Shown: positions 34,730 through 44,954, numbered from the stretch's first letter. The stretch: 64,000 bases of DNA from Pseudomonas viridiflava (GCF_900582625.1 NZ_UTIQ01000199.1:124001-188000); one strand, 5' to 3'. The notes: generated from the sequence alone by a model not told the origin. Numbers and translations are program-made.

Positions 34730-37587
34730 GGCCGAGGCTCCTGAAAGGGGTGAAGCAAAGTGACCGGGAAATCCCGCAGGAGGTGGGCGACGTCAAGGCG
34801 ACCGTCCACCGGGGTATGGCTGCTGGCAGTAAAAGCGCTGCTCAGCGTGTGACGGCTGAGTTCGGGCGGCAGCACCAGGTGCGTGTCACCCCAGGCGCTG
34901 GCAGGAATCAATGGCGTGACGCTGTCACCGAGCAGGTTCGCGGCCAGGCGCGGTACCAGCACGATCACAAACTGCTCATCGTCGACATAACGGGCGAACG
35001 CCAACACGCGCTCGGCCTGGCTGCCAGCGACGGTCAGCGGCCGGTAACTGCCGGCCGAAAACACCTGTGGCTGGCTGGCGCGCAGGTGCAAGGTGTGGCG
35101 AATCAGGCCCTGTTTCAACGGGCCGTCGGCCCAGTGCGCAAGCTGCTCGCTAATGGCTTTGGGCTGGCTCAAGGCGCCCTGGCGCGCGGCGAAATCCACC
35201 GGGCGGCGGTTGTCCGGGTCGACCAGGCTGAAGTCCCAGAATTCGGCGCCCTGGTACAGGTCGGGTACGCCGGGCGTGGTCATGCGCAGCAGCGTCTGCA
35301 CCAGGCCATTGAGGGCGCCGGCGGGCGCTAGCGAGGCCGCCGCGTTGGCGATGTCTTTGCGCAACTCCAGGGCTTCGGGGCTTTGCAGCAGTTGCTGCAA
35401 GAAGCTGCGGCAAGCGCCTTCATAGGCTTCGTTGTTGGCGCTCCAACTGCTGCGCAACTTGGCTTCACGCAGGGCTTTTTCCTGCCAGCCAACCAAGCGC
35501 TGGAAGTAGGCGTCCAGGCCGGTTTCGTCGTCACCGGCCAGGCCCAGGGGCCAACTGCCGAGCAGGGTTTGGTACAGCATCATTTCGTCGCCGGCACTCG
35601 GCGCCATGCCGTCGGTGAGTTCTTGGCGTAGCGGCGCCGCCATCGACCACCAGCGGTCGATTTGCTCCACCAGCCAGGTTGAGCGCTCACTGATGGCCGC
35701 CAAGCGCGCGCGGGTGTCTTCGCCGCGTTTGTGGTCGTGGGTGGCGGTGGTCAGCAGGTTGTTGGGCAGGTGCTCGGCGCGGCGTTGCCAGCTCGCTTCG
35801 ATCTCGGCGACCGGCGCGCTGAAGTGCTGCGGGTCGAAGCCCACGTCGTTGCGCGACAGCAACACGGCGCTGCGGTAGCACGCGGTGTCTTCCACGGCTT
35901 TGGCGGCAGCGGGTGAGGTGAGTTGCTGAAAGCGCGTGAGCATTTTCTGCCGCTGCCGGCGTGCCGGACCAGGCGGCAACTGGCGCAGCGCTTCGCCACC
36001 GAGCCAGCGGTCGAGGTAGTCGAGAATGGGCCAGTCCGCTTCGCTGAGATGGTTGCGCGCCGCTTCCAGGGCTTGCGCGAAGAACAGTTGATCCTGCTCG
36101 GACCGGCCATGGCCGCCGGCATAGGTGCGGTACACCGGGAAGTGCACGATCAACTCCAGCAGCGCGCGGCGGATGGAGCCGAGCGTCAGGTCGCGGGTAT
36201 AAACGTCGTCTCGGGCGACCAGCAGTAGGCCTTGCGCCAGGGCTTCAAGGTCGCCGGCCAGGGTGCCGTTGAGCACCAGGTTTCGCGCTTCGCGCACCTC
36301 GTCCATAAAGTTGGCGGTGCGACCGCTGCGGGTTTCCCAGAGGTCGGCCAATTGCAGTTGGCCGATGGGATCGTGCTGCAGCAACGACACTTCGTTCATG
36401 AACTCATAACCGGTGGTGCCGTCCACCGCCCAGTTGGTCGGCAGTTGCTCGCCGGCACCGACGATTTTTTCTACGTAGATCGGAAACGGCAGCGCCTTGC
36501 CCTGAGCGTCGCGCAACTCGCCTGGGCGCTTGCTCAGCAAACCGTTCACCCGACGGCGCAACTTGCGGCAGTAACTGCCGGGGTTGGCCAGGCCGTCGAC
36601 GTGGTCGATGCGCAGCCCGTCCACCAAGCCGCGCTGAATCAGCTCGAAAATCTTCGCGTGGGTGGCTTCGAACACGCGGTTGCGTTCAACCCGCAAGCCG
36701 CCCAGTTCGTTGATGTCGAAGAAGCGCCGCCAATTGATGTCGTCGGCCGCTGTGCGCCAGCTCGCCAGGCGATAGTGCTGGCGCTCAAGAAGACGGTGCA
36801 AGTTGTCGAAGGCGTATTGGTCGATGCTGTGGCTGTCGTCGATTTTGCCGCTCACCACCTCGAAGTGGCTGACGGCCTCGGCCAGCGCCAAGCCCACGTC
36901 CGGCACCTGCACCGCCTCGGCAAGATCCGCGCGAATTTGCCGGGCGCTGTGCCAGGCCATGGGGTCGACGTCGAGGCTTTCGAAGCGTGCGGCGAAGGCT
37001 TGCAGGGTCGCGTCTTCGCTGGTTTTCAGTACGTCGGCGTAGGTAGGAGGGCAGAGCGGAAAGCGGTGTTCGTAATGCTGGGCGTACAAGCTGCCGGTCT
37101 CGGCATCGAACTTCAGTTCAATTTCCCCGGCGCCAAGCACTTCGCCGTAATCGGTGCGCAGGAACGGCACCAGCAGTTGGCCGACCATCAGCGGGTCATG
37201 GGAGCGCCACTGAATGTCGAAAAAATTGGCGTAGGGGCTGGAGGGCCCCCACTCGAGCACATCGAGCCACCACGGATTGGCGTCACCGCCCACGGCCATA
37301 TGATTGGAAACGATGTCCAGCAGCAGGCCCATGCCATGGGCACGCAGCTCCGCTACCAGGCGCAACAGCGCTTCTTCGCCGCCCAATTCGGGGTTGATGC
37401 GGGTGGGGTCGACCACGTCGTAACCGTGGGTGGAGCCGGGCCGCGCGGTGAGAATGGGCGAGGCGTAGAGGTGGCTGATGCCGAGGTCGGCGAAGTAGCG
37501 AACCAGCGGCACCGCGTCGTCGAGGGTGAAGTCTTTATGAAATTGCAGACGGACAGTGGCCGTCAGTGGACGTAGTGGCTTATTCAT
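34726..37587 (-). CDS. treY: Malto-oligosyltrehalose synthase TreY
   Basis: The 953-residue GH13 enzyme turns the reducing-end alpha-1,4 linkage of malto-oligosaccharide into the alpha,alpha-1,1 linkage of trehalose. Motifs: LLLDIVSNHMAV, GLRIDHVDGLANP (nucleophile Asp), YVEKIVGAGE (acid Glu) and TATHDHKRGEDTRARL (transition-state Asp). The N-terminal TVRLQFHKDFTLDDAVPLV is typical. Its ATG overlaps the malQ stop by 8 bases. Product goes to TreZ. Confidence 0.97.
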   Translation of the reverse strand: MNKPLRPLTATVRLQFHKDFTLDDAVPLVRYFADLGISHLYASPILTARPGSTHGYDVVDPTRINPELGGEEALLRLVAELRAHGMGLLLDIVSNHMAVGGDANPWWLDVLEWGPSSPYANFFDIQWRSHDPLMVGQLLVPFLRTDYGEVLGAGEIELKFDAETGSLYAQHYEHRFPLCPPTYADVLKTSEDATLQAFAARFESLDVDPMAWHSARQIRADLAEAVQVPDVGLALAEAVSHFEVVSGKIDDSHSIDQYAFDNLHRLLERQHYRLASWRTAADDINWRRFFDINELGGLRVERNRVFEATHAKIFELIQRGLVDGLRIDHVDGLANPGSYCRKLRRRVNGLLSKRPGELRDAQGKALPFPIYVEKIVGAGEQLPTNWAVDGTTGYEFMNEVSLLQHDPIGQLQLADLWETRSGRTANFMDEVREARNLVLNGTLAGDLEALAQGLLLVARDDVYTRDLTLGSIRRALLELIVHFPVYRTYAGGHGRSEQDQLFFAQALEAARNHLSEADWPILDYLDRWLGGEALRQLPPGPARRQRQKMLTRFQQLTSPAAAKAVEDTACYRSAVLLSRNDVGFDPQHFSAPVAEIEASWQRRAEHLPNNLLTTATHDHKRGEDTRARLAAISERSTWLVEQIDRWWSMAAPLRQELTDGMAPSAGDEMMLYQTLLGSWPLGLAGDDETGLDAYFQRLVGWQEKALREAKLRSSWSANNEAYEGACRSFLQQLLQSPEALELRKDIANAAASLAPAGALNGLVQTLLRMTTPGVPDLYQGAEFWDFSLVDPDNRRPVDFAARQGALSQPKAISEQLAHWADGPLKQGLIRHTLHLRASQPQVFSAGSYRPLTVAGSQAERVLAFARYVDDEQFVIVLVPRLAANLLGDSVTPLIPASAWGDTHLVLPPELSRHTLSSAFTASSHTPVDGRLDVAHLLRDFPVTLLHPFQEPRP

Positions 37588-39673
37588 TGCGGTGTCTCGA
37601 TGGCGCTAAGTGGTCACGGGCGCGGCGCGCTTGGTCGAGGCGTTCCAGCCGTTGGCTCGGTTCGGGGCGGTCGAGCATATCGGCGGCGTTCATGCTCCAG
37701 CGGCGGCGCCAGTTGGGGTGCGTGTCGCCGGGGCCGGGCAGGTTGGGTTGTTCGAATTCGCCCATGGCGTCTTCCAACGGCAGCAGCACCAATGGCGCCG
37801 GCGTGCTGCCGAGGAACGAGACGCTGGCGTCCAGTTGCTCGGTAATGCTGTTGTCGCGAATGGGCAGCAATGCGCAGTCTTGAAAGGCTTTGTGCAGGTT
37901 GTGCTTTTCCCAGTGGCGATGACTGCGGTCGTCGACGCTTTGTTCGGGCGCCGATTGCCCGGCCATCTCTCGCCATTCAATATCGCGGCCTTGCATCCAG
38001 CCGTGCAGGGTGGGCAGGTCGTGGGTGGTGGTGGTCGCCAACGCGTCGTCCGGCCACTGCGGTGCGGGGATAAAGGCGCCGTCCTTTTGCTCGAACAGCA
38101 GCACGCGCATGCCGAGCAGGCGGCTTCGCCCGAGTTCTTCACGCAAACCGTCGGGCACGGTGCCGAGGTCTTCGCCAATCACTAGTGCGCGGTTGCGCCA
38201 CGACTCCAGCGCCACCAGGCGCAACAAGTCTTGGAGCGGATAGTTCAGGTACGCGCCCGCCTGCGGCGGCGCGCCCTGCGGAATCACCCACAGGCGTTGC
38301 AAGCCCATCACATGATCGATGCGCACACCGCCCACGTGGGCAAGGTTGGCTTGCAGCATTTCGATAAAGGCGCGGTAACCGTTGCGGCGCAAGCCGTCTG
38401 GTGAGAACGCCGAGATGCCCCAGCTCTGGCCCTGACGGTTGAGGATGTCAGGTGGCGCGCCGACGGTGAGGCTTTGCAGCAGTTCGTCCTGGCGCGACCA
38501 GGCTTGGCTGCCGGCGCCATCGGCACCCACGGCCAGGTCGGCGATCAGGCCGATTTTCATCCCGGCGTTCAACGCAGCGGCCTGGGCGCGGCCCATGCTG
38601 CGCGCCATCAGCCATTGGCAGAAGGCGTGGTAGCCAACTTCCTGGGCGTGGTCGGCGGCGAACAGGTCGACATTGGCATGGTGCGGGTCGCGGTAATGCT
38701 CCGGCCAGGTGCGCCAGTCGCCGGACATTTCGTTGCGCACCATAAAGCCCTGCAAGGCTTCGAAGCGGCAGTGCTGCAACAGTGCGTCGCCGCCGCACAG
38801 CAGGAACTTATCGAAGTCCGGCGTCAGCGCGTTGTGCTGGTCGCGGAAGGTTTGATAGAGCTGGCGCAGCAGGCGCTGGCGGCTATCCGTGACGCCCGGC
38901 CAGTCGACAAGGTCGAGGCTTTCGAGCTGTTTGCGGTTGTCGTGCAGGCCACAGATTTGCAGCGCGTCGTTGACGGCCGCGTCGCCAAGAATCATGTCCG
39001 GCGCGGCGTGCAAGGCGTTGAACAGTAAGCGGCTGGAGGGCGAGTACGGACTGTACTGGCCAGGCCAGGCGCTGAACATGGCGTGCATGGGGCTGATGGC
39101 CAGCGCGTCGGCGCCATGGTGGGCAGCGCTGCGCGCCAGGTCGGCAAGCGCCTGCATATCGCCGAGCCCGCCGTCGTTGTTGCGGCGCAGCGAATACACC
39201 TGTGCAGTCAGGCCCCAAATGTGCCGGCGCTGGCCGTCGGTCAACTCCTCCACGCTCAGGCAGGCGGGCGGGGCGACGGCGACGGTGATCAGCCGCTCGC
39301 CAATTTGCAGGCGGTGATAACCGTAGTCGGCAATGGCCGGCAGGCAGCCATGGCCATCGAGACGCCCGTCCACTCGGCGGCCGTTTTCCAAATGCAGGCT
39401 GAAGGGCGTGTTGGCGCCAAACTCGCTGGCCAGTGACAGCGGCTTGTGCATCTCGTGGGTCAGCAGCGGGTCCAATTCGCGCCGTTGCTGTTGCTGTTCC
39501 AGGTGCGCCAGGCTGGCCGCGATTTGTTGCGGGCTTTGGGCCGCGTAACCCAGGGCTTCGACCAACGCTCGTTGAGCGTCGGGATCTACGCGTTGCGGCC
39601 GGCCGTTGGCGTCTGTCCAGTCGACGCTCAAGCCTGCTGCGGCAGACAGGCTGGCCAGTTGCTCGTCGCTCAT
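37580..39673 (-). CDS. malQ: 4-alpha-glucanotransferase MalQ
   Basis: The 697-residue GH77 amylomaltase transfers alpha-1,4-glucan segments between chains. Motifs: RIDHVMGL (nucleophile Asp), VIGEDLGTVPDG (acid Glu) and TTTHDLPTLHGW (Asp). The extra N-terminal beta domain matches the E. coli-type MalQ. In this operon it lengthens or shortens maltodextrins for GlgA and TreY. AGGAAAGCGC precedes the ATG, which overlaps the treZ stop. Confidence 0.96.
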   Translation of the reverse strand: MSDEQLASLSAAAGLSVDWTDANGRPQRVDPDAQRALVEALGYAAQSPQQIAASLAHLEQQQQRRELDPLLTHEMHKPLSLASEFGANTPFSLHLENGRRVDGRLDGHGCLPAIADYGYHRLQIGERLITVAVAPPACLSVEELTDGQRRHIWGLTAQVYSLRRNNDGGLGDMQALADLARSAAHHGADALAISPMHAMFSAWPGQYSPYSPSSRLLFNALHAAPDMILGDAAVNDALQICGLHDNRKQLESLDLVDWPGVTDSRQRLLRQLYQTFRDQHNALTPDFDKFLLCGGDALLQHCRFEALQGFMVRNEMSGDWRTWPEHYRDPHHANVDLFAADHAQEVGYHAFCQWLMARSMGRAQAAALNAGMKIGLIADLAVGADGAGSQAWSRQDELLQSLTVGAPPDILNRQGQSWGISAFSPDGLRRNGYRAFIEMLQANLAHVGGVRIDHVMGLQRLWVIPQGAPPQAGAYLNYPLQDLLRLVALESWRNRALVIGEDLGTVPDGLREELGRSRLLGMRVLLFEQKDGAFIPAPQWPDDALATTTTHDLPTLHGWMQGRDIEWREMAGQSAPEQSVDDRSHRHWEKHNLHKAFQDCALLPIRDNSITEQLDASVSFLGSTPAPLVLLPLEDAMGEFEQPNLPGPGDTHPNWRRRWSMNAADMLDRPEPSQRLERLDQARRARDHLAPSRHRNE

Positions 39674-41442
39674 GCGCTTTCCTCTAATGATGCCAATGCG
39701 CTAAATGGGCCGCGCAAGCCTTGTTGCGCGGCGTGCAAGTCGATGCGGTTGCCGAAAATCACCCGGGCGGCTGGCCCCAGCGGCGGGGCGCTGACGGGCT
39801 GGTTGCTGAGGTTGAGGTCAATGCGCAGCTTGCTGCCGTCGCCCAGCGTCCAGTTGGCGCTCACGGCTTTGTCGCCGAGCACCTGCACATGGCCGGCGCG
39901 GCTGCCGGGAAGCAGCGGCACGATCAGCTGCTGACGCAGCTCCAACAACTTGCGGTAGTAAATGCGCCAGGCTTGATGGCTGGGCTCGATGTCCGGGGCG
40001 TAATCGGGCAGCGAGGCGTTGAAGGTGCCGAGTTTGTTCGGGTCGGGAATGCTGTCGCGGATGGCGGCATCCTGGAACACGGCGAAATCTTTGAACTCGT
40101 TGCGCCGGCCATCGCGCACGGCAACGGCCAGTTCGTCATGGTGGTCGGTGAAGAACAGAAATGACTGGCGTGAGCCCCATTCCTCGCCCATGAACAGCAG
40201 CGGAATCATCGGCGACAGCAGCAACAGCACCGTGGCGGCCTTCAAGGCGTCCGGGTCGCAGAGGGTGCTTAGCCGCTCGCCAAAGGCACGGTTGCCCACT
40301 TGGTCGTGGTTCTGCAGAAACAGCACGAAGGCGGTGGGCGGCAGGTGCCCGCTGGGCTCGCCACGGGTATGCCCGTGACGATTTTCCTGGCCCTGGTAGA
40401 CGAAGCCTTCTTGCAGGCAGCGGGCGAGTTTCTCGGTCGGCTGCTGGCAATAATCCTGGTAGTAGCCCTCGTGCTCGTCGGTGAGCAGCACGTGCAGGGT
40501 GTTATGGCCGTCGTCGTTCCATTGCGCATCAAAGCCGGCTTGCAGCAACTCAGCGCTGTTGTGCTCGTTTTCCAGTACCAGGTGCAGCTGGCGATCCAGC
40601 GGCACCGAGGCGCGCAGGCGCTGGGCCATTTCGACCAGAAAGTCTTTCTCGCTGATGGCGTGCACGGCGTCGAAGCGCAGGCCGTCGACTCGGTAGTCAT
40701 GCACCCACATCAGCGCGTTTTCGATAAAAAAGTCACGCACCTGGGGGCGGCGGAAGTCAATGGACGGCCCCCACGGTGTGGTGATGTCTTCGCGAAAGAA
40801 ATCCTTGGCGTACAGGCCGAGGTAATTGCCGTCTGGCCCGAAGTGGTTGTAGACCACGTCGACAAACACCATCAGGCCCAGGCCATGGGCGGTGTCGATC
40901 AGATGGCGCAGTTCATCGGGGCTGCCGTAGTTGCGCTGCGGCGCGAACGGCAACACGCCGTCGTAGCCCCAGTTACGTTCGCCGGGAAACTGGTTAATGG
41001 GCATCAGCTCGATGGCGGTCACGCCCAGTTCGCGTAAATCGGCGAGCCGCTGTTCAACACCGGCAAAGCCGCCCAGCAGTCCCACGTGCACTTCGTACAA
41101 CACCGTTTCGTGCCATGGCCGGCCGCGCCAGTCGGCTTGTTGCCAGGCGTAAGCGGTGGGGTCGGCTACCAGGCTGAAGCCGTGCACGGTGTCTTGCTGG
41201 GCGCGAGAGGCCGGGTCGGGTACTTGCTGGCCGCCGTCGATGCGGTAGGCGTACGCGCCTCCAATCGGGCAAGGCAGCTCGGCGCGAAACCAGCCCTCGG
41301 TCTCTTTCTGCAAGGGCTGCGCGCTGCCATCGGCAAACACCACGTCAACCGTGTTGGCTTGCGGTGCCCAGAGCGCGAAGCGGGTGAGTCCCTCCGCTAC
41401 GGGGAGGGCGCCGTGTGCCGGCCGGGTGGTCGGCGCCGACAT
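39670..41442 (-). CDS. treZ: Malto-oligosyltrehalose trehalohydrolase TreZ
   Basis: The 590-residue GH13 enzyme releases trehalose from the TreY product. Motifs: FVDVVYNHFGPDGNYLG, DGLRFDAVHAI (Asp), LVLENEHN (Glu) and FLQNHDQVGN (Asp). The start ATG at 41442 overlaps the glgA stop by one base (TGATG) and lies 9 bases after GAGG; an ATG two codons upstream is possible. Together with TreY it forms the TreY-TreZ trehalose route. Confidence 0.96.
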   Translation of the reverse strand: MSAPTTRPAHGALPVAEGLTRFALWAPQANTVDVVFADGSAQPLQKETEGWFRAELPCPIGGAYAYRIDGGQQVPDPASRAQQDTVHGFSLVADPTAYAWQQADWRGRPWHETVLYEVHVGLLGGFAGVEQRLADLRELGVTAIELMPINQFPGERNWGYDGVLPFAPQRNYGSPDELRHLIDTAHGLGLMVFVDVVYNHFGPDGNYLGLYAKDFFREDITTPWGPSIDFRRPQVRDFFIENALMWVHDYRVDGLRFDAVHAISEKDFLVEMAQRLRASVPLDRQLHLVLENEHNSAELLQAGFDAQWNDDGHNTLHVLLTDEHEGYYQDYCQQPTEKLARCLQEGFVYQGQENRHGHTRGEPSGHLPPTAFVLFLQNHDQVGNRAFGERLSTLCDPDALKAATVLLLLSPMIPLLFMGEEWGSRQSFLFFTDHHDELAVAVRDGRRNEFKDFAVFQDAAIRDSIPDPNKLGTFNASLPDYAPDIEPSHQAWRIYYRKLLELRQQLIVPLLPGSRAGHVQVLGDKAVSANWTLGDGSKLRIDLNLSNQPVSAPPLGPAARVIFGNRIDLHAAQQGLRGPFSALASLEESA

Positions 41443-42995
41443 CACCATTGCCCTCGCGCACGGGCGGCTTTTTGTTGCAGCAGGTCTTTGTACAGACGGT
41501 CGTAGGGTTCAACCGACTGCTTCCAGAACAGCGGCGAGGCCATGGCGCGGCAGCGCATGGCATTCAGCAGCTCGGGGTATTGGAAAACCGTGAGGGCGCG
41601 CTGCACCGCGTCTTTGTAGCTCTCGGCGGTAGCGTCGCGGAACAGGAAGCCGGTGACGCCATCTTCGATGGTGTCGGCCAGGCCGCCGGTCTTGCGCGCG
41701 ATGGGTAGCGAACCAAAGCGCTGGGCGTACATCTGGCTCAGGCCGCACGGCTCGAAGCGCGACGGCATGAGCAGGAAGTCGCTGCCGGCAAACATGCGGC
41801 GGGCGTCGGTTTCGTTAAAGCCGACTTTCACACCGACGCGGCCGGGATAGCGCTTGGCCATTTCGGTGAGGGCCTGTTCCAGCTCCGGCTCACCGCGACC
41901 GATCACCGCCAGGCGACCGCCGCCTTGCACGATGGTGTCGACCACTTCGAGGGTCAGGTCGATGCCTTTTTGCTGCACCAGACGCGAGACCACGGCAAAC
42001 AGCGGGCCGCTATCGGCATCCAGGCCAAACAGCTGCTCGACGTATTCGGCGTTTTGTTTCTTCCCGCCCAGGTTGTGCATGCTGAAGTTGGCAACCAGGT
42101 GGGTGTCGGTGCGTGGGTCCCAGCTTTCGTCGATGCCATTGGTGATGCCGCTGAGGCTGCCCTCGTTGGTCTTCACCTGAAGCATGCCTTGCATACCGCA
42201 GCCGAACGCCTCGGTGGTGATTTCCTGGGCATAGGTATGGCTGACGGTGGTGATGTGGTCGGCGTAGGTGATGCCGGCTTTAAGCAGCGAAAGCTTGCCG
42301 TAGAACTCCATGCCTTCCGGGCCGCAGGCTTCCGGCGGCAGGGCGAGTTCGGGGCTGCAATGCATGTCGATCATGCCTTGGTAGGCCAGGTTGTGAATGG
42401 TGAACACGCAAGGCGTGTCTTGCTCCTGCCACTTCATGTAGGCGGGCGTGAGTGCGGTAGGCCAGTCGTTGGCGTGCACCAGGTCCGGGCACCAGCTGAT
42501 GCAGGCGGTGCCGGCGGCGATGTCGGCAGCGGCCATGCCCAGACGGGCGAAGCGGATATGGTTGTCTGGCCAGTCGCGGCTGTTGACGTCGCCATAGGGC
42601 GTGCCTTCGCGCTCGTACAGCTCGGGGCTGATCAGCACGTACACGATCAGGCCGTCGGGCAAGTCCATGCGGCCGATCTTGCACGAAGGAAGCGCGGCAT
42701 GGCCTTTAACTTCGCCGATCACGCGCAGCGGGTGGCCGCTTTCCAGCACTTGCGGGTAGCCGGGAATCAGCACCCGAATGTCATGTTGGCCGGAGAGGGC
42801 GCGGGGCAGGGCAGCGGACACATCGCCAAGGCCGCCCACCTTGATCAAGTCAGCCAGCTCGGACGTCACGAAGAGGATTTTTTTCTTATTGGGATACAGC
42901 GTTTTTGGCTTGGTGCTTTCAACCGGAGGTTGAGCCTTGGGGGCGACAATCGAAGCGAAATCGTCTAACCGTTCCATCGCTAGTGCAGTTCCCAT
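41442..42995 (-). CDS. glgA: Glycogen synthase GlgA
   Basis: The 517-residue GT5 enzyme extends alpha-1,4-glucan from ADP-glucose. The donor-binding KVGGLGDV (residues 52-59), the phrase HANDWPTAL and the C-terminal PSRFEPCGLSQMYA are diagnostic. The N-terminus has about 35 extra residues before KKILFVTSELADL, seen in Pseudomonas members. GGGAGG lies 6 bases before the ATG. It leads the 10-gene minus-strand run. No glgC, glgB or glgP gene is in the window, so ADP-glucose must come from elsewhere. Confidence 0.97.
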   Translation of the reverse strand: MGTALAMERLDDFASIVAPKAQPPVESTKPKTLYPNKKKILFVTSELADLIKVGGLGDVSAALPRALSGQHDIRVLIPGYPQVLESGHPLRVIGEVKGHAALPSCKIGRMDLPDGLIVYVLISPELYEREGTPYGDVNSRDWPDNHIRFARLGMAAADIAAGTACISWCPDLVHANDWPTALTPAYMKWQEQDTPCVFTIHNLAYQGMIDMHCSPELALPPEACGPEGMEFYGKLSLLKAGITYADHITTVSHTYAQEITTEAFGCGMQGMLQVKTNEGSLSGITNGIDESWDPRTDTHLVANFSMHNLGGKKQNAEYVEQLFGLDADSGPLFAVVSRLVQQKGIDLTLEVVDTIVQGGGRLAVIGRGEPELEQALTEMAKRYPGRVGVKVGFNETDARRMFAGSDFLLMPSRFEPCGLSQMYAQRFGSLPIARKTGGLADTIEDGVTGFLFRDATAESYKDAVQRALTVFQYPELLNAMRCRAMASPLFWKQSVEPYDRLYKDLLQQKAARARGQW

Positions 42996-43174
42996 GTGTT
43001 CCTCCCGTGGCGCCGGTCGTTCACGAGCCGGCGCTCATTTCGCTAAGTCGACCGCGCAAAAAAAGATTGTCAGTCGCGTAAAAAAACGCCCCGCATCGGC
43101 TACGCCAATACGAATTCGAATAAGTGTGTTGGAGTGGTTTGGCCCTGTCGGAACAGGTCTTGCCCCTACGTAAG

Positions 43175-43203
43175 TGCTGACTGGCCGGTCCGCGAAAAAG
43201 TTT
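43175..43203 (-). promoter_or_regulatory. AlgU (sigma-22)-like promoter candidate for glgA
   Basis: On the minus strand AAACTT (43203-43198), 17 bases and TCAGCA (43180-43175) resemble the AlgU consensus GAACTT-N16/17-TCTGA with about two mismatches. It would give a leader of about 170 bases for glgA. Osmotic control by AlgU would suit trehalose synthesis. Weak match; no stronger sigma-70 site was found in 42996-43263. Confidence 0.3.
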
Positions 43204-43263
43204 CTACTTTTTTTCCCAGTCAACCGCTCGTCGGGCGCAGCGGCGGCAAGGCGCGCTGGCCGA

Positions 43264-44388
43264 TTACACGGGGGGTTGGCGTTCCGGTTCGGCAATCGGC
43301 TCGTGCACGTGGGGATCCACCACGTGGTGGGTCGGACTGCTTTGAAACGCAGCGCGCAATTGCGGCAGGCAATCGGGGTGTTTGTGGCTGATGAAATTGA
43401 TCAGGTTCTCGCGGATATAGCAGCGCAAATCCCAGCTGCTGGACGAGTCGCGCGAGCTCACCAAAACGCGCAATTGAATGGCGCGGTCGGACGTGTCGAC
43501 CACCTGCAGCACGCTGACACGGCCGTCCCACAATTGCGGCACTTGCTTGAGCAGGCGTTCGAGTTCCTTGCGCAGCGGCTCAAGGGGAATGGCGTAGTCG
43601 ACCCAGAAGATGACGGCACCTGTTAGCGAGGACGAGGAGCGGGTCCAGTTCTGAAACGGATTCTCTATAAACCATTGCAGCGGCACGATAAGGCGGCGGT
43701 CGTCCCAGATGCGCACAACCACGTAAGTGCCGGTGATTTCCTCGATTCGGCCCCATTCGTTCTCGACGATCACTACGTCGTCCAGGCGGATAGGCTGCGT
43801 CATGGCGATTTGTAGGCCCGCAATCAGATTGCCCAAAACCGGCTTGGCCGCGAAGCCCACCGCCAAGCCCGCGACCCCCGCCGACGCCAACAGGCTGCCG
43901 CCGAATTGGCGGGCGCTGGGGAAGGTCATCAGCATGGCGGCCAGGCCGAACAGCAGGACGAAGAAACTCAGGGTGCGTACCAGCACGCGGGTTTGCGTTT
44001 GAATGCGCCGGGCGCGCAAGTTGTCGGCGATGTCCACCGGGTTGTGAATCAGGATCATCTCTTGCACGGCCGCTACCGCGCGCAGGCCCAGCCAGGTAAA
44101 GCCGCCGATGATGGCCAAGGTGGTGACGTGGCGCAGCGGGCCGATCAGGCGAAAGCTGTCGTCGGCTGCAGTCCACACAGTTTGCAGCCCGAGCAGGGGC
44201 AACAGCACGCAGACCGGATCGCGTAGTTGCCTCACCAATTCACGAGGAAACGCAAAGGGTTTGGCCAGGCGCGCAAGGACCCGGGTTACCAGCCGTGCAG
44301 CAAGCATTAGCACCAAGACGGTGATGGCAGCGGCGAGCACTGTTTTCAATTCGGCGATAGGAAACTGGCGTTGAAAATCCTCAAGCAT
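43264..44388 (-). CDS. MscS-family mechanosensitive ion channel
   Basis: The 374-residue protein has about four membrane helices, the pore-lining glycine-rich helix (LLASAGVAGLAVGFAAKPVL) and the beta-domain start VEWGRIEEITG-type NEWGRIEEI, as in MscS. After the pore comes the NLIAGLQIAMTQPIRLDDVV stretch. It relieves turgor after osmotic downshock; its location next to the trehalose/glycogen operon is suggestive. It ends 268 bases upstream of the glgA start on the same strand, with the candidate AlgU promoter between. Confidence 0.92.
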   Translation of the reverse strand: MLEDFQRQFPIAELKTVLAAAITVLVLMLAARLVTRVLARLAKPFAFPRELVRQLRDPVCVLLPLLGLQTVWTAADDSFRLIGPLRHVTTLAIIGGFTWLGLRAVAAVQEMILIHNPVDIADNLRARRIQTQTRVLVRTLSFFVLLFGLAAMLMTFPSARQFGGSLLASAGVAGLAVGFAAKPVLGNLIAGLQIAMTQPIRLDDVVIVENEWGRIEEITGTYVVVRIWDDRRLIVPLQWFIENPFQNWTRSSSSLTGAVIFWVDYAIPLEPLRKELERLLKQVPQLWDGRVSVLQVVDTSDRAIQLRVLVSSRDSSSSWDLRCYIRENLINFISHKHPDCLPQLRAAFQSSPTHHVVDPHVHEPIAEPERQPPV

Positions 44389-44627
44389 CGGGAAGGGCCC
44401 TGTTGGCTAAGCATGTTTTAGTGACCGGGGCAGGGCGAGGGGGTTCAGGTGGTTTCAGGATGCAATTTGCATGATGGCCAACCGGGTACTTCGTGCAGAT
44501 TGCCTGCGAAGCACGCTTTGTGCGTTTTTCAAGTGATTGAAATATAACGAGAAAAATAGTTTCTGCGGGTTGGCGTTCATCTTGCAATTTTAGTCCTGAG
44601 CGAATAGACCTTCTTCAGGAGCACGTC

Positions 44628-44954
44628 ATGCAACTTCTTACCGATCTTTATGTATCTGCCTTCCCAAGCCATGACGTGTCGCTGCAACCACGCCCGGACG
44701 GCACCTTTGTGCTGGCGCTGAAAAGTGCAAATAACGAAGCGCTGATCAAAGTGATTGCCGGAAAAACCGTTTACAGCCAAGCCGCTGCCAACGACGAGAT
44801 TCTGAGCATCAAACGCGAAGTGCTGATCCGCGATAACGCGTTGAGCGGCACCAGCGCCCACTGCACCGCGCATAAGCTGCCGACCTACAGCGGTCAGGAA
44901 CTGAGCCTGCGCGCCATGCAGACCCTGTTCAACCGCCGTCGTATTTCCTTCTAA
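44628..44954 (+). CDS. DUF3509 protein (second copy)
   Basis: The 108-residue protein (MQLLTDLYVSAFPSHDVSLQ) is a paralogue of the DUF3509 protein at 21111-21467; both share the RPDGT(F/L)xLxL phrase, an IK/TKVI segment and a KLPTY/RLPTY motif near the C-terminus. A CAGGAG lies 8 bases before the ATG. No signal peptide; function unknown. Confidence 0.75.
   Translation: MQLLTDLYVSAFPSHDVSLQPRPDGTFVLALKSANNEALIKVIAGKTVYSQAAANDEILSIKREVLIRDNALSGTSAHCTAHKLPTYSGQELSLRAMQTLFNRRRISF

Noticed and set aside
36232..37575. A 447-codon open frame on the plus strand
   Set aside because: Antisense to treY; no ribosome binding site or family signature.
43001..43170. Possible riboswitch in the glgA leader
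   Set aside because: Only short inverted repeats (for example CCTGTCGGAACAGG) are seen, without a recognisable aptamer core.
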